A DNA stretch of 64,000 nt from CAYQZD01 sp964421875 (GTDB taxonomy: Bacteria; Electryoneota; Tariuqbacteria; Tariuqbacterales; Tariuqbacteraceae). The translations under genes were made by a program, and so were the position numbers. How positions within the stretch are numbered: position 1 is the stretch's first letter; every line of letters begins with the position of its first letter. The notes below the pieces were generated by a model. The model saw only the letters and a list, made by a program, of their open reading frames with translations. It was not told the origin of the DNA and ran no database searches. The stretch covers positions 1 through 64,000 of the forward strand of contig CAYQZD010000004.1 in the NCBI GenBank assembly GCA_964421875.1, given 5' to 3'. Below are positions 33,624 through 43,712 of this stretch, one piece after another.

Positions 33624-36101
33624 TTATTCATATCTCAGCGATTCCACCGGATTGGCGGCGGCGGCTTTAACGGAATTATAGCCGGCGGCTGTCAGCGCCA
33701 GCGCTATAGTCATGAGCGCCGCAAAAGCGAAGGTTCCCACTCCGACACTTATCCTGAAGGGGTAGTATTGGAGGAAGTCTTTCATCATCAGATAGGCGAT
33801 GGGAAAAGCCAAGACATTAGCGATGGCTATTAAAATGATGAATTCCTTCGAAAGCGCGGCAACAATGCCTTGCACAGACGCGCCCAAGATTTTTCTGATA
33901 CCGATTTCCCTCGTCCTTCGAGCGGCAGTATAAGACACTAAACCGAATATACCGAGGCAGGCGATAGCTATGGTCAAAAGCGACAGCGCGAAAAACATTT
34001 TCATCTGCCCCCTAAGTTCGCTGTAATTACGGTCTATCTCTTCATCCAGGAAGGAATAGATAAAAGGTTCGCCTGGCAGTGTCGTTTCCCAAACCCGGCC
34101 GATTTCGTTCAACGATTTTTTGATATCTCCCTGCGGCAGTTTGACTGACAGGATTTTTGCCGCATCAGGTCTCAGTCTGATAAGGGAAATTGGTTTGTAG
34201 TAATAATCGAGAGTGGTTCCCTGGAAATCTTCCACCACTCCGACGATTTCATAAAATTTATCTTTGCCGTACAGCCGGTATCCCACCGGATTATCCGCGT
34301 CTAAAGCCTTGGCGCCAGTCTCTGTAATCAGCAGAGCATGGTTTATATCGGCGGGGGAGTTTTGGTCGAATTCTCTGCCCTGAGCAATCTTCAAATTGAA
34401 CACATTCAGGAAATCATAATCCGTATCGAAGAGCTTTACCGTAATCCGGTTCTCATCCAACCTCTCTTCGCCGGTGTAAAATCCATAGAAGCTGTAACCT
34501 CTTCTTCCCGGAGGGGAGTTTGATACAGTAGCTGAAACCGCATCGGTCTTCCTTAGAATCTCATTTTTAACCAGTTGGCAGTTTTCAACTGTATTTTCCC
34601 CGTCGAAATCGAACACTACGATGTTCTCCTTATCGAAACCAAGGTTTATTCCCAATAGAAAATGGGTCTGTCGATAGATAACGATAGCGCATAGAATGAA
34701 CACGGCGGTGATTCCGAATTGAAATACTACCAGACACTTACGCAATAGCGACTTTGTCGATTTAACGCTGGTTTTGGTTTGAAGGATCGTCAGCGGACTG
34801 AAACGTGACAGGTAGAGCGCAGGATAGAAACCTGCGGCGACGCCCACCAATACCAGCAGCGCCGCGACCGCCGCCATCATCCAGGGACTGCTGTAGAAAT
34901 CGACAAACATTTGACGGGGAAGCGAATCCTGAACGCTTATCTTAAAAAGTTCATAAAGCCCAATGCTGACTATAAGGGAAATAAAAGTAATGATTATGGA
35001 CTCGCCCAGAAACTGAGCGATAAGTTGTTTTCGATAGGCTCCGAATACTTTTCGGATTCCAACCTCCCTGGTGCGTTCAGCGGTTCTGGCGGTAGCGAGG
35101 TTGATAAAGTTAGCGACGGCCTGTACTAACACAAAAAGCGCCACAATCCCCATCGCAATGATAACCGACACCTCGCCCATCGGATCCAGTTCGTTCTGTC
35201 TGTTGGATAAAAGGGAACTGAAATAGACTTTTTTCAGCGGTTGCAGCGATAGGGTGTAGTTCGCTGCGGTAGAGGATTCTAATAAGTTTGAAGCGAATCC
35301 CGGAAGTTTTTCCTCCACTGCGCCGGGGAGAGCGTCCTTTCGCAGCAGAAGATAAACGTAATCGCTGCCGTAGAAGTTCCAGGCTTGGATATCCTCGCCG
35401 ATTCTATCCAGCGTGGAATAGGACACGATGAAATCGGTTTTTAGCTGGGTGTTCTGGGGTATATCCCGCAAAATTCCTGCGATACGGCATTCGAAGCGGT
35501 CGTTGATGCGGACGACCTTGCCTATAGGGTTCTGCCCTGGGAAATACTCGCCGCGCGCTTTTTCGCTGATAAATACTGTGAACGGTTCGTCCATCGCCGA
35601 AGGGGAGCCTTGAATCAGGGTGAAGGAGAATACTTGAAAGTAATGGGGATCGGCAAAAATCATTATATTGTGGTGAGCATAGGCTTGCCCTGCGTATTTG
35701 TCCTTGATAAGAAAACGTTCGTTATCGATTTTCAGGTTGTCTATTCTTTTAATCCTAAAAACGGCGGCGCTCTCGACTTCGGGTATTCCGTCAGCTATGG
35801 CTTTTCCCATTGTCCCCATAGTTTTAGCGGAATGGATATGGGTGATTTCATATTCATCGCTCCCGCCAAACCGACGTATAATATCCAGTTTCTCATCGGG
35901 TTTCAGCCGGTAACTTCCGTTCACCCGGTATATCGATTTCTTATTCTTATGAATATCCTCGAAACTGAGTTCATATACAATGTTACCCACCACTATCAAG
36001 CAGAGCGAGAGACCTATGGCGAGACCGAAGATGTTTATGACAGTATATATTCCGTGCTTTTTTAAATTTCTAAGGGCGGAAATCAGGTAGTTTTTCAGCA
36101 T
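33624..36101 (-). CDS. MacB/FtsX-type ABC permease, paralogue 2
   Basis: An 825-residue paralogue with the same two-FtsX layout: KHGIYTVINIFGLAIGLSLCLIVV, RTREVGIRKVFGAYRKQLIAQFLGES, RRTREIGIRKILGASVQGIVAALSKEF, ending NPVESLRYE. The N-terminal periplasmic part is the most divergent of the four, with an insert around residues 60-125 (GGSDEYEITHIHSAKTMG). The 275 bases upstream contain a diverged palindromic repeat, so it may have its own promoter rather than being read from 45150. Confidence 0.9.
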   Translation of the reverse strand: MLKNYLISALRNLKKHGIYTVINIFGLAIGLSLCLIVVGNIVYELSFEDIHKNKKSIYRVNGSYRLKPDEKLDIIRRFGGSDEYEITHIHSAKTMGTMGKAIADGIPEVESAAVFRIKRIDNLKIDNERFLIKDKYAGQAYAHHNIMIFADPHYFQVFSFTLIQGSPSAMDEPFTVFISEKARGEYFPGQNPIGKVVRINDRFECRIAGILRDIPQNTQLKTDFIVSYSTLDRIGEDIQAWNFYGSDYVYLLLRKDALPGAVEEKLPGFASNLLESSTAANYTLSLQPLKKVYFSSLLSNRQNELDPMGEVSVIIAMGIVALFVLVQAVANFINLATARTAERTREVGIRKVFGAYRKQLIAQFLGESIIITFISLIVSIGLYELFKISVQDSLPRQMFVDFYSSPWMMAAVAALLVLVGVAAGFYPALYLSRFSPLTILQTKTSVKSTKSLLRKCLVVFQFGITAVFILCAIVIYRQTHFLLGINLGFDKENIVVFDFDGENTVENCQLVKNEILRKTDAVSATVSNSPPGRRGYSFYGFYTGEERLDENRITVKLFDTDYDFLNVFNLKIAQGREFDQNSPADINHALLITETGAKALDADNPVGYRLYGKDKFYEIVGVVEDFQGTTLDYYYKPISLIRLRPDAAKILSVKLPQGDIKKSLNEIGRVWETTLPGEPFIYSFLDEEIDRNYSELRGQMKMFFALSLLTIAIACLGIFGLVSYTAARRTREIGIRKILGASVQGIVAALSKEFIILIAIANVLAFPIAYLMMKDFLQYYPFRISVGVGTFAFAALMTIALALTAAGYNSVKAAAANPVESLRYE

Positions 36102-36235
36102 TATCTTATTCCAGAATATTGACGGTGGTTTTCAGTTTGGAGAGTCCGCAGGTGTATTAAATAAGGCTCTTCTCCAATTTTGATTCAAGTATCCAATACA
36201 GCTCAAAGCCAGGGCATCAGCAAAAAAACTTGCTT

Positions 36236-36313
36236 GTCATTCCGAGCGAATGCCGGAATCCAGTTTCATTATTGAAAGAGATTTTCCTGGACTCTCGCTT
36301 TCGCGGGAGTGAC
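36236..36313. repeat. GTCATTCC...GAGTGAC palindromic element, diverged copy
   Basis: Begins GTCATTCCG and ends GGGAGTGAC, with a CTCGCTTTCGCGGGAG arm, but the internal sequence differs from copies 1-4. A member of the same broad class of GTCATTC-ended elements. It occupies the middle of the 36102-36376 gap. Confidence 0.6.
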
Positions 36314-36376
36314 ATACGATCGGACAATCATTTTTGTTATCGGTATAACTCTGTTTGCCGAAGCTATTCTCACATA

Positions 36377-36637
36377 TCACGCATCGCGTTTTCGGAACAT
36401 TATGGGGACGCTGTCGCCGATGGGAGCGCCGATTTGCACCAGACGCCAATCCCTGTCGCGCTCGTTCAGGACGCGTTTGATGGTCTTGATTTTATCAGAG
36501 GTAGAGGGATCAAGTTCTTCCCACTCAACAATTTCAATGCGATATTTCAATTTGCGGTTTTTTCCGTTGATGGTAACATCGATTTCGATGTTCTGTTCGG
36601 CGTCATAGGTCGGTATTTGGATGACGACTTCACGCAT
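36377..36637 (-). CDS. Small conserved-looking hypothetical protein
   Basis: An 86-residue soluble protein, not recognised (MREVVIQIPTYDAEQNIEIDVTING...). GAGGT lies nine bases before the ATG, and it starts 45 bases after permease paralogue 3 on the same strand, so it is probably co-transcribed. High content of charged residues, no signal peptide, no cysteine; predicted beta then alpha. Confidence 0.6.
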   Translation of the reverse strand: MREVVIQIPTYDAEQNIEIDVTINGKNRKLKYRIEIVEWEELDPSTSDKIKTIKRVLNERDRDWRLVQIGAPIGDSVPIMFRKRDA

Positions 36638-36682
36638 ATTTTTTTACCTCACAGGGCTTATGCCTCCGATATAGTGTCTCAC

Positions 36683-39133
36683 TTACTCATACCTTAACGA
36701 TTCCACCGGATTGGCGGCGGCGGCTTTCAGGGAATGGTAGCTTACCGCGATTAAAGCGACCGCCACCGATATGGTCACCGCCATCAAGAAAATCCAGGCC
36801 TCTATTTCGGTTCGATAGGCGAAATTCCTCAACCATCGATTCATCACTATCCAAGCTAAGGGAGCAGCTACAATGTTTGCGATGATTACCATAACAATGA
36901 ACTGTCGAGACATCAAGCGCAGGATATTTGACGTTGCCGCTCCTAAAACTTTACGGATACCAATCTCTCTGGTGCGTTTGGAAGCCGCTAATGAGGTCAA
37001 GCCAAACAATCCCAGGCAGGCTATCAGGAGGGAAAACACAGTTGAATACCGGACAATACTGCGCCATCGCAGTTCGGCGGCATATTGTTCAGCCACACGG
37101 TCATCGATGAACTCGTAACTGAAAGGCATACCGGGGGCAATTTTCTTCCATGCGGTTTCCAGAGCTTTGAGTGTTCCCGGAATATCGTTTCCATCAATCC
37201 GCGCCGCCATATGGTTGTAACTGCTGAGATAGCCATTTCTGGTTATATGAAATACCAATGGCTCTATTTTCCGGTGAAGTGGATAATAATGGAAATCTTT
37301 CACCACTCCAACCACAACAGCGTCTTTGAATCCTCGAGGCAGTTTTTGACCGAGGGGATTTTCCCAGCCGAAAGCTTTTACCGCAGCTTGATTGACTATT
37401 ATTGCGCCATCGCGGTCCGATGGATATTCCGGGGAAAAATTTCTCCCTTTCAGCAACTCAATCCTCATTGTCGGTATATAATTGTGGTCAACCCAGTTGA
37501 TATAAAAATAAGGGTTTGAAATTTCGGATTGACCGAAGGAGGCGTTATTCCTGATGTTCTCTCCGACATTCATACTGAGACCATCCTCTTCAATGGTAAT
37601 CCGCAGCCAGGACTCGCCGAACCCGTAGGCGCAGCCCGCGACATCAACCACGCCGTTATGGTTTCCTAACTCTGTTTGGCAGCGCCGGACAATTCTTTCC
37701 GCCTCTTCGCCATCGGTCCCCAGCGGAATAGTCACCACCGAATCGCGGTTATAACCCAAATCGCTCCCCCGCATATATTTCATCTGTGAAGATATGATAA
37801 AAGTGGTGAGAATGAGGAAAACCGAGATGGTAAACTGAAACACTACCATTCCCCGGATGAGCAAGCTGCCTCCGCCGATTTTTATTTTACCCCGGAATAT
37901 CGCCGCCGGCGCCAGGCTGGAAAGCAGCGCAGCCGGGTAAACGCCTGATACGAAGGCGGTAACGATGGTCAAACCTGCCAGCGCCGGAATCACGCTCCAG
38001 CCTGAAGACAGAGTAAGCTCCAGACGTTTCTGCGCCAGGTTGTTGAAAGCGGGCAGGAACAGTTCAGCCAGCACAATTCCCAGCATCATAGCGATGAGGG
38101 TGAGCAGGAGCGATTCCCCCCAGAACTGCTTCATCAACTGCCCGCGCTGCGCTCCCAGCGCTTTTCGCAGTCCCACTTCCCGGGTGCGGCTGGCTGAGCG
38201 TCCCACCGCGAGGGTAGTAAAATTGATACAGGCGATGAGCAAAACTGCCAGAGCAATGGCTGAGAGAATGTAGGAATACACCGGATTGCTGTTAGGCGCA
38301 ATCAATCCATCATACATGGGATTAAGGTGTATATCGGTCAAAGGCTGCAACAAATATCGGCGGGGAGAGCCTTTCTGTCCGTCGGAAAATAAGCTCCGGG
38401 TGAATAAAGTCAGTTTGCCTTCGAATTCCGCGGCGCTTACGCCCGGCTCAAGTTCCAGCAAGGTCTGCATTATCGATATATTCCAACTGTCTAACATGCG
38501 CTCAGGATAAACATAATTCAACAATTCCAGAGGGATAAGGATATTATACTGGATACTCGAATTGCCGGGGGCTTCATTAACAACGCCGGTAACCTTCACA
38601 TCTACCTGCTCAGCTCCGAGTATAAGTGATAGAGTTTTTCCAATAGGATTTTCGTCCCCGAAATATTTCCGGGCGATTTCAGGGGTGATGACGGCTGACT
38701 TTGGGTCATTCAATACAGTTCCGGAGCTGCCCTGGAGGAGACTGAAGGAGAGCATTTTAAAGAAACCGGGGTCGATATGAATCACCGACTCGGTAAATGA
38801 ATTTTCGCCGCGGCTGACCACATAATTCGAGCCGTCGGTGATGCGGACCGCGTTAACTACCTGGGGAAAATTCGCCAGAAGCTCCGGCGCTATTAACTTG
38901 GTGACCGAAGGGGAGCGAACCGGCTCTTCACCGGGCGGCTCTTCGACCCGTATCAGCCGGTAAATGCTGCCCTCTTTCTTATGAAACCGGTCGAAGGATA
39001 ATTCATCCCTCACATAGAGGAAGATCAGCAGACAACATGCGAGTCCTACGGACAAACCGAAAATGCTAATGAGCGAATGGAGTCTGCCTCGTGTAAGGCT
39101 GCGCAAGGCGACTATGAGGTAGTTTTTAAACAT
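36683..39133 (-). CDS. MacB/FtsX-type ABC permease, paralogue 3
   Basis: An 816-residue paralogue: RLHSLISIFGLSVGLACCLLIFLYV at the start, SRTREVGLRKALGAQRGQLMKQFWGES in the first FtsX domain, KRTREIGIRKVLGAATSNILRLMSRQF in the second, ending NPVESLRYE. The periplasmic part is well kept (DPGFFKMLSFSLLQGSSG; DENPIGKTLSL). A 207-base gap with palindromic repeat copy 4 separates it from the acyl-CoA dehydrogenase-like gene upstream. Confidence 0.9.
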   Translation of the reverse strand: MFKNYLIVALRSLTRGRLHSLISIFGLSVGLACCLLIFLYVRDELSFDRFHKKEGSIYRLIRVEEPPGEEPVRSPSVTKLIAPELLANFPQVVNAVRITDGSNYVVSRGENSFTESVIHIDPGFFKMLSFSLLQGSSGTVLNDPKSAVITPEIARKYFGDENPIGKTLSLILGAEQVDVKVTGVVNEAPGNSSIQYNILIPLELLNYVYPERMLDSWNISIMQTLLELEPGVSAAEFEGKLTLFTRSLFSDGQKGSPRRYLLQPLTDIHLNPMYDGLIAPNSNPVYSYILSAIALAVLLIACINFTTLAVGRSASRTREVGLRKALGAQRGQLMKQFWGESLLLTLIAMMLGIVLAELFLPAFNNLAQKRLELTLSSGWSVIPALAGLTIVTAFVSGVYPAALLSSLAPAAIFRGKIKIGGGSLLIRGMVVFQFTISVFLILTTFIISSQMKYMRGSDLGYNRDSVVTIPLGTDGEEAERIVRRCQTELGNHNGVVDVAGCAYGFGESWLRITIEEDGLSMNVGENIRNNASFGQSEISNPYFYINWVDHNYIPTMRIELLKGRNFSPEYPSDRDGAIIVNQAAVKAFGWENPLGQKLPRGFKDAVVVGVVKDFHYYPLHRKIEPLVFHITRNGYLSSYNHMAARIDGNDIPGTLKALETAWKKIAPGMPFSYEFIDDRVAEQYAAELRWRSIVRYSTVFSLLIACLGLFGLTSLAASKRTREIGIRKVLGAATSNILRLMSRQFIVMVIIANIVAAPLAWIVMNRWLRNFAYRTEIEAWIFLMAVTISVAVALIAVSYHSLKAAAANPVESLRYE

Positions 39134-39236
39134 CTTTCTAAGTCATTCGATGAGTTTTCGTAAATCCTGCTTTGGTCAAACTGAAAGAAAACGATATTTT
39201 ATAAGACAATAGGTATCTGTAGCGATAAGCGAAATT

Positions 39237-39304
39237 GTCATTCCGGCGCAGCCGGAATCCTTCCGGAGAAGAGGGATTCTGGCTTGCTTCGCAGCCAGAA
39301 TGAC
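39237..39304. repeat. GTCATTCC...GAATGAC palindromic element, copy 4
   Basis: A 68-base copy closely matching copies 1 and 2; the 32 bases after it (CGCTTCATATCAGTAAAGTGTTAC at the end) match the flank of copy 1. It fills most of the 39134-39340 gap. Confidence 0.9.
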
Positions 39305-39340
39305 GTATACGCTTCATATCAGTAAAGTGTTACAACATTT

Positions 39341-40534
39341 TTAATACGACCGGGGCAGATTCAGTGAATGCTCGGCAATCTGATTGAGTATCAGGGCGTT
39401 GCTGATGGGCGAAGTTTTCAGCAGGCGAGCCGCTTCCAGCAGATGGATGATGCCATAATCTTCATCGAATCCCTTCCCGCCAAATGCGTCGATGGCGGCA
39501 TCGACCGCTTTCATGGCAGTCTCGGCAGCGAGGTATTTGGCTGAATTGGCGGATTCCGCGATACTGGCAATTTCCGCTTCCCGGTCGAAGAGGCAGGCTG
39601 CTCGGTGAGTCAGCAGACGCGCCGCTTCAATTAGTATGAACAAATCCGCCAGCGGATGCTGGATTGATTGGTATGCCCCGATGGGGGTGTCCTTGAATAC
39701 TCTGCGCTCCCTCGCGTGCCCGCAGGCTTTTTCCAGGCAGTATCGGCTGATTCCGACAGCCATTGCGGCGGCGAGAATTCGCTCCGGATTGAAGACGTGG
39801 AAGAGGACTTTCGCGCCCTGGTGTTCTTCACCGATCAACCGTGAATCTGGAACGTATACACCGTTAAACCGAAGTGCATACTGCGTCATTACCCCTTCGC
39901 CGCGCGATGGAACCGGTGTAATTTCTATCCCTTCCGCATCCTTATCGATGATGAATACCGAGAGTCCGTAGGTTTTGGACAATCCTTGATCAAGACAGTC
40001 CTTCAGGGATTTAGTTCGAGTAATCAGGATAAGATGGTCGGAGATATCCACGCCGGAGATGTATGTTTTCGAGCCGTCGATTAGGTAATCACCGTCCTTC
40101 TTCTCAGCGATAGTATCAATATTAAAGACGTTAAAGCCCGCTCTGCTTTCAGTGGCGGCAATAGCGGTCTTAATCTCGCCCGCAGCGATGCCGGGCAGGA
40201 AGTCGCTTTTTAATTCCTCGGAGCCGAATTTGTCGATGCCGGCGGCTGTCATCGTGGTGAGTATAGGCCTGAAGGAATGAAGGCTTACTGCGCCCAATTC
40301 CTCCATCACCACCGCCGCGGCGAGCAGTCCTCTACCGTTTCCGCCGAGTTTTTTCGGGATTAGAAAACCTTGAAAGCCCAAATCCGCCAGTGTATTCCAG
40401 ACTTCGTCGAGGGCGGCTTTTTGCCGCGCGGGGGCGTTGAGGGAGGAATGTCGGGATATTATCTTCTCAAACGCCCCCCGCGAAGTCCGTTTCAATTCCA
40501 ATAGGCTTTCATCGAAAGAGAAATCCAGATCCAT
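39341..40534 (-). CDS. Acyl-CoA dehydrogenase family protein, catalytic Glu not seen
   Basis: A 397-residue FAD enzyme of the acyl-CoA dehydrogenase fold: helical N-terminal domain (LGFQGFLIPKKLGGNGRGLLAAAVVMEELG), beta domain (TAIAATESRAGFNV; YLIDGSKTYISGVDISDHLILITRT; ALRFNGVYVPDSRLIG) and C-terminal helices (AVDAAIDAFGGKGFDEDYGIIHLLEAARLLKTSPISNALILNQIAE, abridged). In ordinary short-chain members the C-terminal stretch contains EGT with the catalytic Glu; here it reads TSPISN, so the base is either elsewhere or absent. It sits 38 bases after permease paralogue 4 on the same strand, an odd neighbour for an export cluster. Confidence 0.85.
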   Translation of the reverse strand: MDLDFSFDESLLELKRTSRGAFEKIISRHSSLNAPARQKAALDEVWNTLADLGFQGFLIPKKLGGNGRGLLAAAVVMEELGAVSLHSFRPILTTMTAAGIDKFGSEELKSDFLPGIAAGEIKTAIAATESRAGFNVFNIDTIAEKKDGDYLIDGSKTYISGVDISDHLILITRTKSLKDCLDQGLSKTYGLSVFIIDKDAEGIEITPVPSRGEGVMTQYALRFNGVYVPDSRLIGEEHQGAKVLFHVFNPERILAAAMAVGISRYCLEKACGHARERRVFKDTPIGAYQSIQHPLADLFILIEAARLLTHRAACLFDREAEIASIAESANSAKYLAAETAMKAVDAAIDAFGGKGFDEDYGIIHLLEAARLLKTSPISNALILNQIAEHSLNLPRSY

Positions 40535-40572
40535 ATCGATTCTCGAATTTTTCTATTATCTTAAACCATTTA

Positions 40573-42936
40573 TCATTCATATCTCAGCGATTCCACCGGA
40601 TTGGCGGTGGCGGCTTTGATGGATTGGAAACTGACGGTCAGCAGCGCCAGCGCGCAGACTGCCAGAGCCGCAGCGGGAAATATCCAGAGCCAGCTTCCCA
40701 GCCCGATCCTGAAGGCAAAGTTTTGGAGCCAGATGCTCATCAGGAAGTAGGCTAAGGGCCAGGCGATAAGATTGGAAATACCCACCAGAATCAGAAATTC
40801 CCTGGAAAGCAGACCTACGATGCTTGAGACGGTCGCACCTAACACCTTTCGCACGCCGATTTCCTTGGTGTGCCTTTCAGCGGAAAATGAGGCCAATCCG
40901 AATAATCCCAGGGATGATATCAGTATTGCCAGCAAGGCGAAGCTGCTAATCAAGCCATTGAACCGCTCGGTTCCTCGGTACAATCGCTCGAATTCTTCGT
41001 CGAGAAAATGATATTCGAAAGGGAATTCAGGATTAAACTTTTCGACGGTTCGCTTGATATAAGCGATAGTTTCAGAAAGATTATCCGGCCGGGTGCGGAT
41101 GAATATATATTTATAATCGTATATTTCGGGGTGGGCGACGATAATAAGCGGTTCTATCCGGCGGTGTACCGGTTTGAAATGGAAGTCTTGAACGACTCCG
41201 ATGACTTTGTATTGGGTGGACCAATTGGACAGGGTCTTTCCAACCGGTGATTCCATTCCCATTATCGCGGTGAAACTCTCGTTGATGACCGCTTCGGTGC
41301 GTCTTCCGGTTAGTTCAGGTTTGAAAAACCGTCCCTGAGTCATCTGAATTCGGAAGGTCTCCGTAAAATCGTGGTCAACGTTCAGGTAAGTTACCAGTGG
41401 ATTGACATTAGGGTCTCGACCTTCCCATTCCCAATCCTGTCCGTTCCAATACACGCCTGTTGGAGAATGCGAGGATACCGTTACATTCAAGATTCCGGGG
41501 CGCTGCAGTAGTTCGCTTTTGACCGATTCATAGCTGTCCTTCAGGCTGCCTTCAATCGGAATATGAATAATATGTTCCTTCTCAAAACCCAGGCTCTTGT
41601 TCTTCATATAGTGTATCTGCAAATAAACTACTGCGGTGGATACTATGAGAATGATGGAGATGGTGAATTGAAGCACCACCAACACTTTTCGGGGATTGGT
41701 GGATCTCGAATCCGCGTTCAGCGCCCCTTTCATTACATAAACCGGCTTGAAGGCTGCAAGGATAAACGCCGGATAACTGCCGGCGAGGAGGCCGGTGACG
41801 ATCGCAATTGCCAACGTTCCTATAATCAAAGCGCTGTTACCCAGATAGTTCAGTTCAAGCGGCTTATTCACCATCTGTCGAAAGGTCGGCATGAAAAGTT
41901 CCACCATAAAAATCGCTGCAATCAAAGCCGCCATCGTCAATAACACTGCTTCACCAAGATGCTGCCGGATTAGTTGCCCGCGCTGCGCTCCCACGACTTT
42001 TCGTAGTCCCACCTCCCTGGCTCTTTGAGAAGAGCGGGCAGTGGTGAGGTTCATAAAATTGATACAGGCGATAGCCAGAATGAAAACGGCGATAATGATG
42101 AACAAATTCATCCTGGCGGCTCTACCCCACATTTTCATATAAATGTCTTTAAAGGGGTAAAGAACAGGTTCGAGGATGGTCTCTGGGTGAGACTGTATAA
42201 TCCTGTCTTTGATTTTTTCGTTTATCAATTCATAATCCGCACCCGGCTGGATTTCGACATAGGTGCGGAAAGCGAGGTTATACCAGGTATCGATGAAATT
42301 CTGCCGGTAGAGAACGCGGGTAAATTCCAGGGGTATCCAGATGTCGAAGCCAAAGATAGAATTTTGGGGGATGTCCTGCATCACTCCTACGATTTTAAAA
42401 TCGTATTGATGGTTAAGGGTTACAATCCTACCTAAAGGGTCTGTTTCCCCGAAATACTTATCGGCGACGGATTTCGAGATGACCATTACATACATACCGG
42501 AGAAAGCCTCCTCCGGATTCCCTGCAACGAAGGGGAAGGTGAAGAGACGAAAAATCTCGGGATCAGCCATCTGAATATTTTCTCTAAACCTGATGTCGCC
42601 GCAGGTGACCAGAGCTTCACCTTGTCCGTTCTGGAACCTGGCCGCTTCAATGATTTCAGGGTATTCCGCTTTCAACGCAGGGCCTACCGCCGGCGGCGAA
42701 CCGCTGCCAAGGTGCCTTTCACTTCCATATTGCTGCCAAGTGCGAATGGTGTACAGACCGTCTTTTTTTTCGTGAAAGCGGTCTATACTCATTTCATCCT
42801 GCACCCAGAGAAATATCAAAATCCCGCAAGCGATGCCCAGCGCCAGACCGAAGATATTAATGAAGGAATAGACTTTATGCCGCAGGAGGTTCCTTACGGC
42901 GATTTTGCAGTAATTGACAAACAAGATCAAGACCAA
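40573..42936 (-). CDS. MacB/FtsX-type ABC permease, paralogue 4
   Basis: A 787-residue paralogue, the one directly after the ATPase gene (37-base gap): KVYSFINIFGLALGIACGILIFLWV, SQRAREVGLRKVVGAQRGQLIRQHLGEA, RHTKEIGVRKVLGATVSSIVGLLSREF, ending NPVESLRYE. Periplasmic motifs DPEIFRLFTFPFVAGNPEEAF and TDPLGRIVTLNHQ are intact. Position suggests it is the primary partner of the ATPase at 42974-43663. Confidence 0.92.
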   Translation of the reverse strand: MVLILFVNYCKIAVRNLLRHKVYSFINIFGLALGIACGILIFLWVQDEMSIDRFHEKKDGLYTIRTWQQYGSERHLGSGSPPAVGPALKAEYPEIIEAARFQNGQGEALVTCGDIRFRENIQMADPEIFRLFTFPFVAGNPEEAFSGMYVMVISKSVADKYFGETDPLGRIVTLNHQYDFKIVGVMQDIPQNSIFGFDIWIPLEFTRVLYRQNFIDTWYNLAFRTYVEIQPGADYELINEKIKDRIIQSHPETILEPVLYPFKDIYMKMWGRAARMNLFIIIAVFILAIACINFMNLTTARSSQRAREVGLRKVVGAQRGQLIRQHLGEAVLLTMAALIAAIFMVELFMPTFRQMVNKPLELNYLGNSALIIGTLAIAIVTGLLAGSYPAFILAAFKPVYVMKGALNADSRSTNPRKVLVVLQFTISIILIVSTAVVYLQIHYMKNKSLGFEKEHIIHIPIEGSLKDSYESVKSELLQRPGILNVTVSSHSPTGVYWNGQDWEWEGRDPNVNPLVTYLNVDHDFTETFRIQMTQGRFFKPELTGRRTEAVINESFTAIMGMESPVGKTLSNWSTQYKVIGVVQDFHFKPVHRRIEPLIIVAHPEIYDYKYIFIRTRPDNLSETIAYIKRTVEKFNPEFPFEYHFLDEEFERLYRGTERFNGLISSFALLAILISSLGLFGLASFSAERHTKEIGVRKVLGATVSSIVGLLSREFLILVGISNLIAWPLAYFLMSIWLQNFAFRIGLGSWLWIFPAAALAVCALALLTVSFQSIKAATANPVESLRYE

Positions 42937-42973
42937 TTTAATTTAAAGAGTATGCCTGAAAAAAACACTCAGC

Positions 42974-43663
42974 TTAAACGTGAAATTTTCCGTTGAAGTT
43001 TTCGGAGACAATATGCCCGTCGAACAGGTGCACGGTGCGATGGGCGTATTCAGCGTAGGCTGGTGAGTGAGTCACCATTATTATGGTTGTCCCGCCTTCG
43101 TTCAATTCGGTTAGTAGCCTCATCACTTCGTCACCGTGAGTGGAATCGAGGTTGCCGGTGGGCTCGTCCGCCAGAATCAGCTTGGGCTGAGCGACCACAG
43201 CCCGGGCTACAGCCACACGCTGCTGTTGGCCGCCCGAAAGCTGCTGGGGGAAGTGATTCTTGCGGTGCATAATCTCCATCTGTTCCAGGATTTGGTTCAC
43301 CCGCTCTTTGCGTGCGGCGGTTTTCATTCCCAGATAGAGGAGGGGCAGTTCCACATTTTCATAGACGGTGAGCTCATCGATGAGATTGAAGCTCTGGAAG
43401 ACGAAACCGATGTTCCGTTTTCTGAGATTGGCGCGCTGGCGTTCGGAATAACGTGAAACCTCTTCTTCTTTGAAGAAGTATTCCCCATCGGTGGGATTGT
43501 CCAGCATACCAAGCAGGTGCAGCAGGGTCGATTTCCCGCATCCTGAAGGCCCCATCACAGCGACGAATTCTCCGGATTCGATGCCGATGTTGACATTTTC
43601 CAGAGCGGTGGTTTCGACTTCCTCTGTGGTGTAGATTTTTTTCAGGTTTTTGGTTTTTAGCAT
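42974..43663 (-). CDS. LolD/MacB-type ABC ATPase
   Basis: A 229-residue ATPase: Walker A GPSGCGKST (about 38-46), Q-loop VFQSFNLIDELTVYENVELPL, signature LSGGQQQRVAVARA, Walker B LILADEPTGNLDS, switch MVTHSPAYA. This is the standard partner of FtsX/MacB permeases. It is the only such ATPase in the window and sits between the membrane-fusion protein and the first of four permeases. AGGAGTCATATA precedes the ATG. Confidence 0.95.
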   Translation of the reverse strand: MLKTKNLKKIYTTEEVETTALENVNIGIESGEFVAVMGPSGCGKSTLLHLLGMLDNPTDGEYFFKEEEVSRYSERQRANLRKRNIGFVFQSFNLIDELTVYENVELPLLYLGMKTAARKERVNQILEQMEIMHRKNHFPQQLSGGQQQRVAVARAVVAQPKLILADEPTGNLDSTHGDEVMRLLTELNEGGTTIIMVTHSPAYAEYAHRTVHLFDGHIVSENFNGKFHV

Positions 43664-43712
43664 TATATGACTCCTTGGTTGACGTCATTTATTGATAACA
43701 TAGATTTGACAG

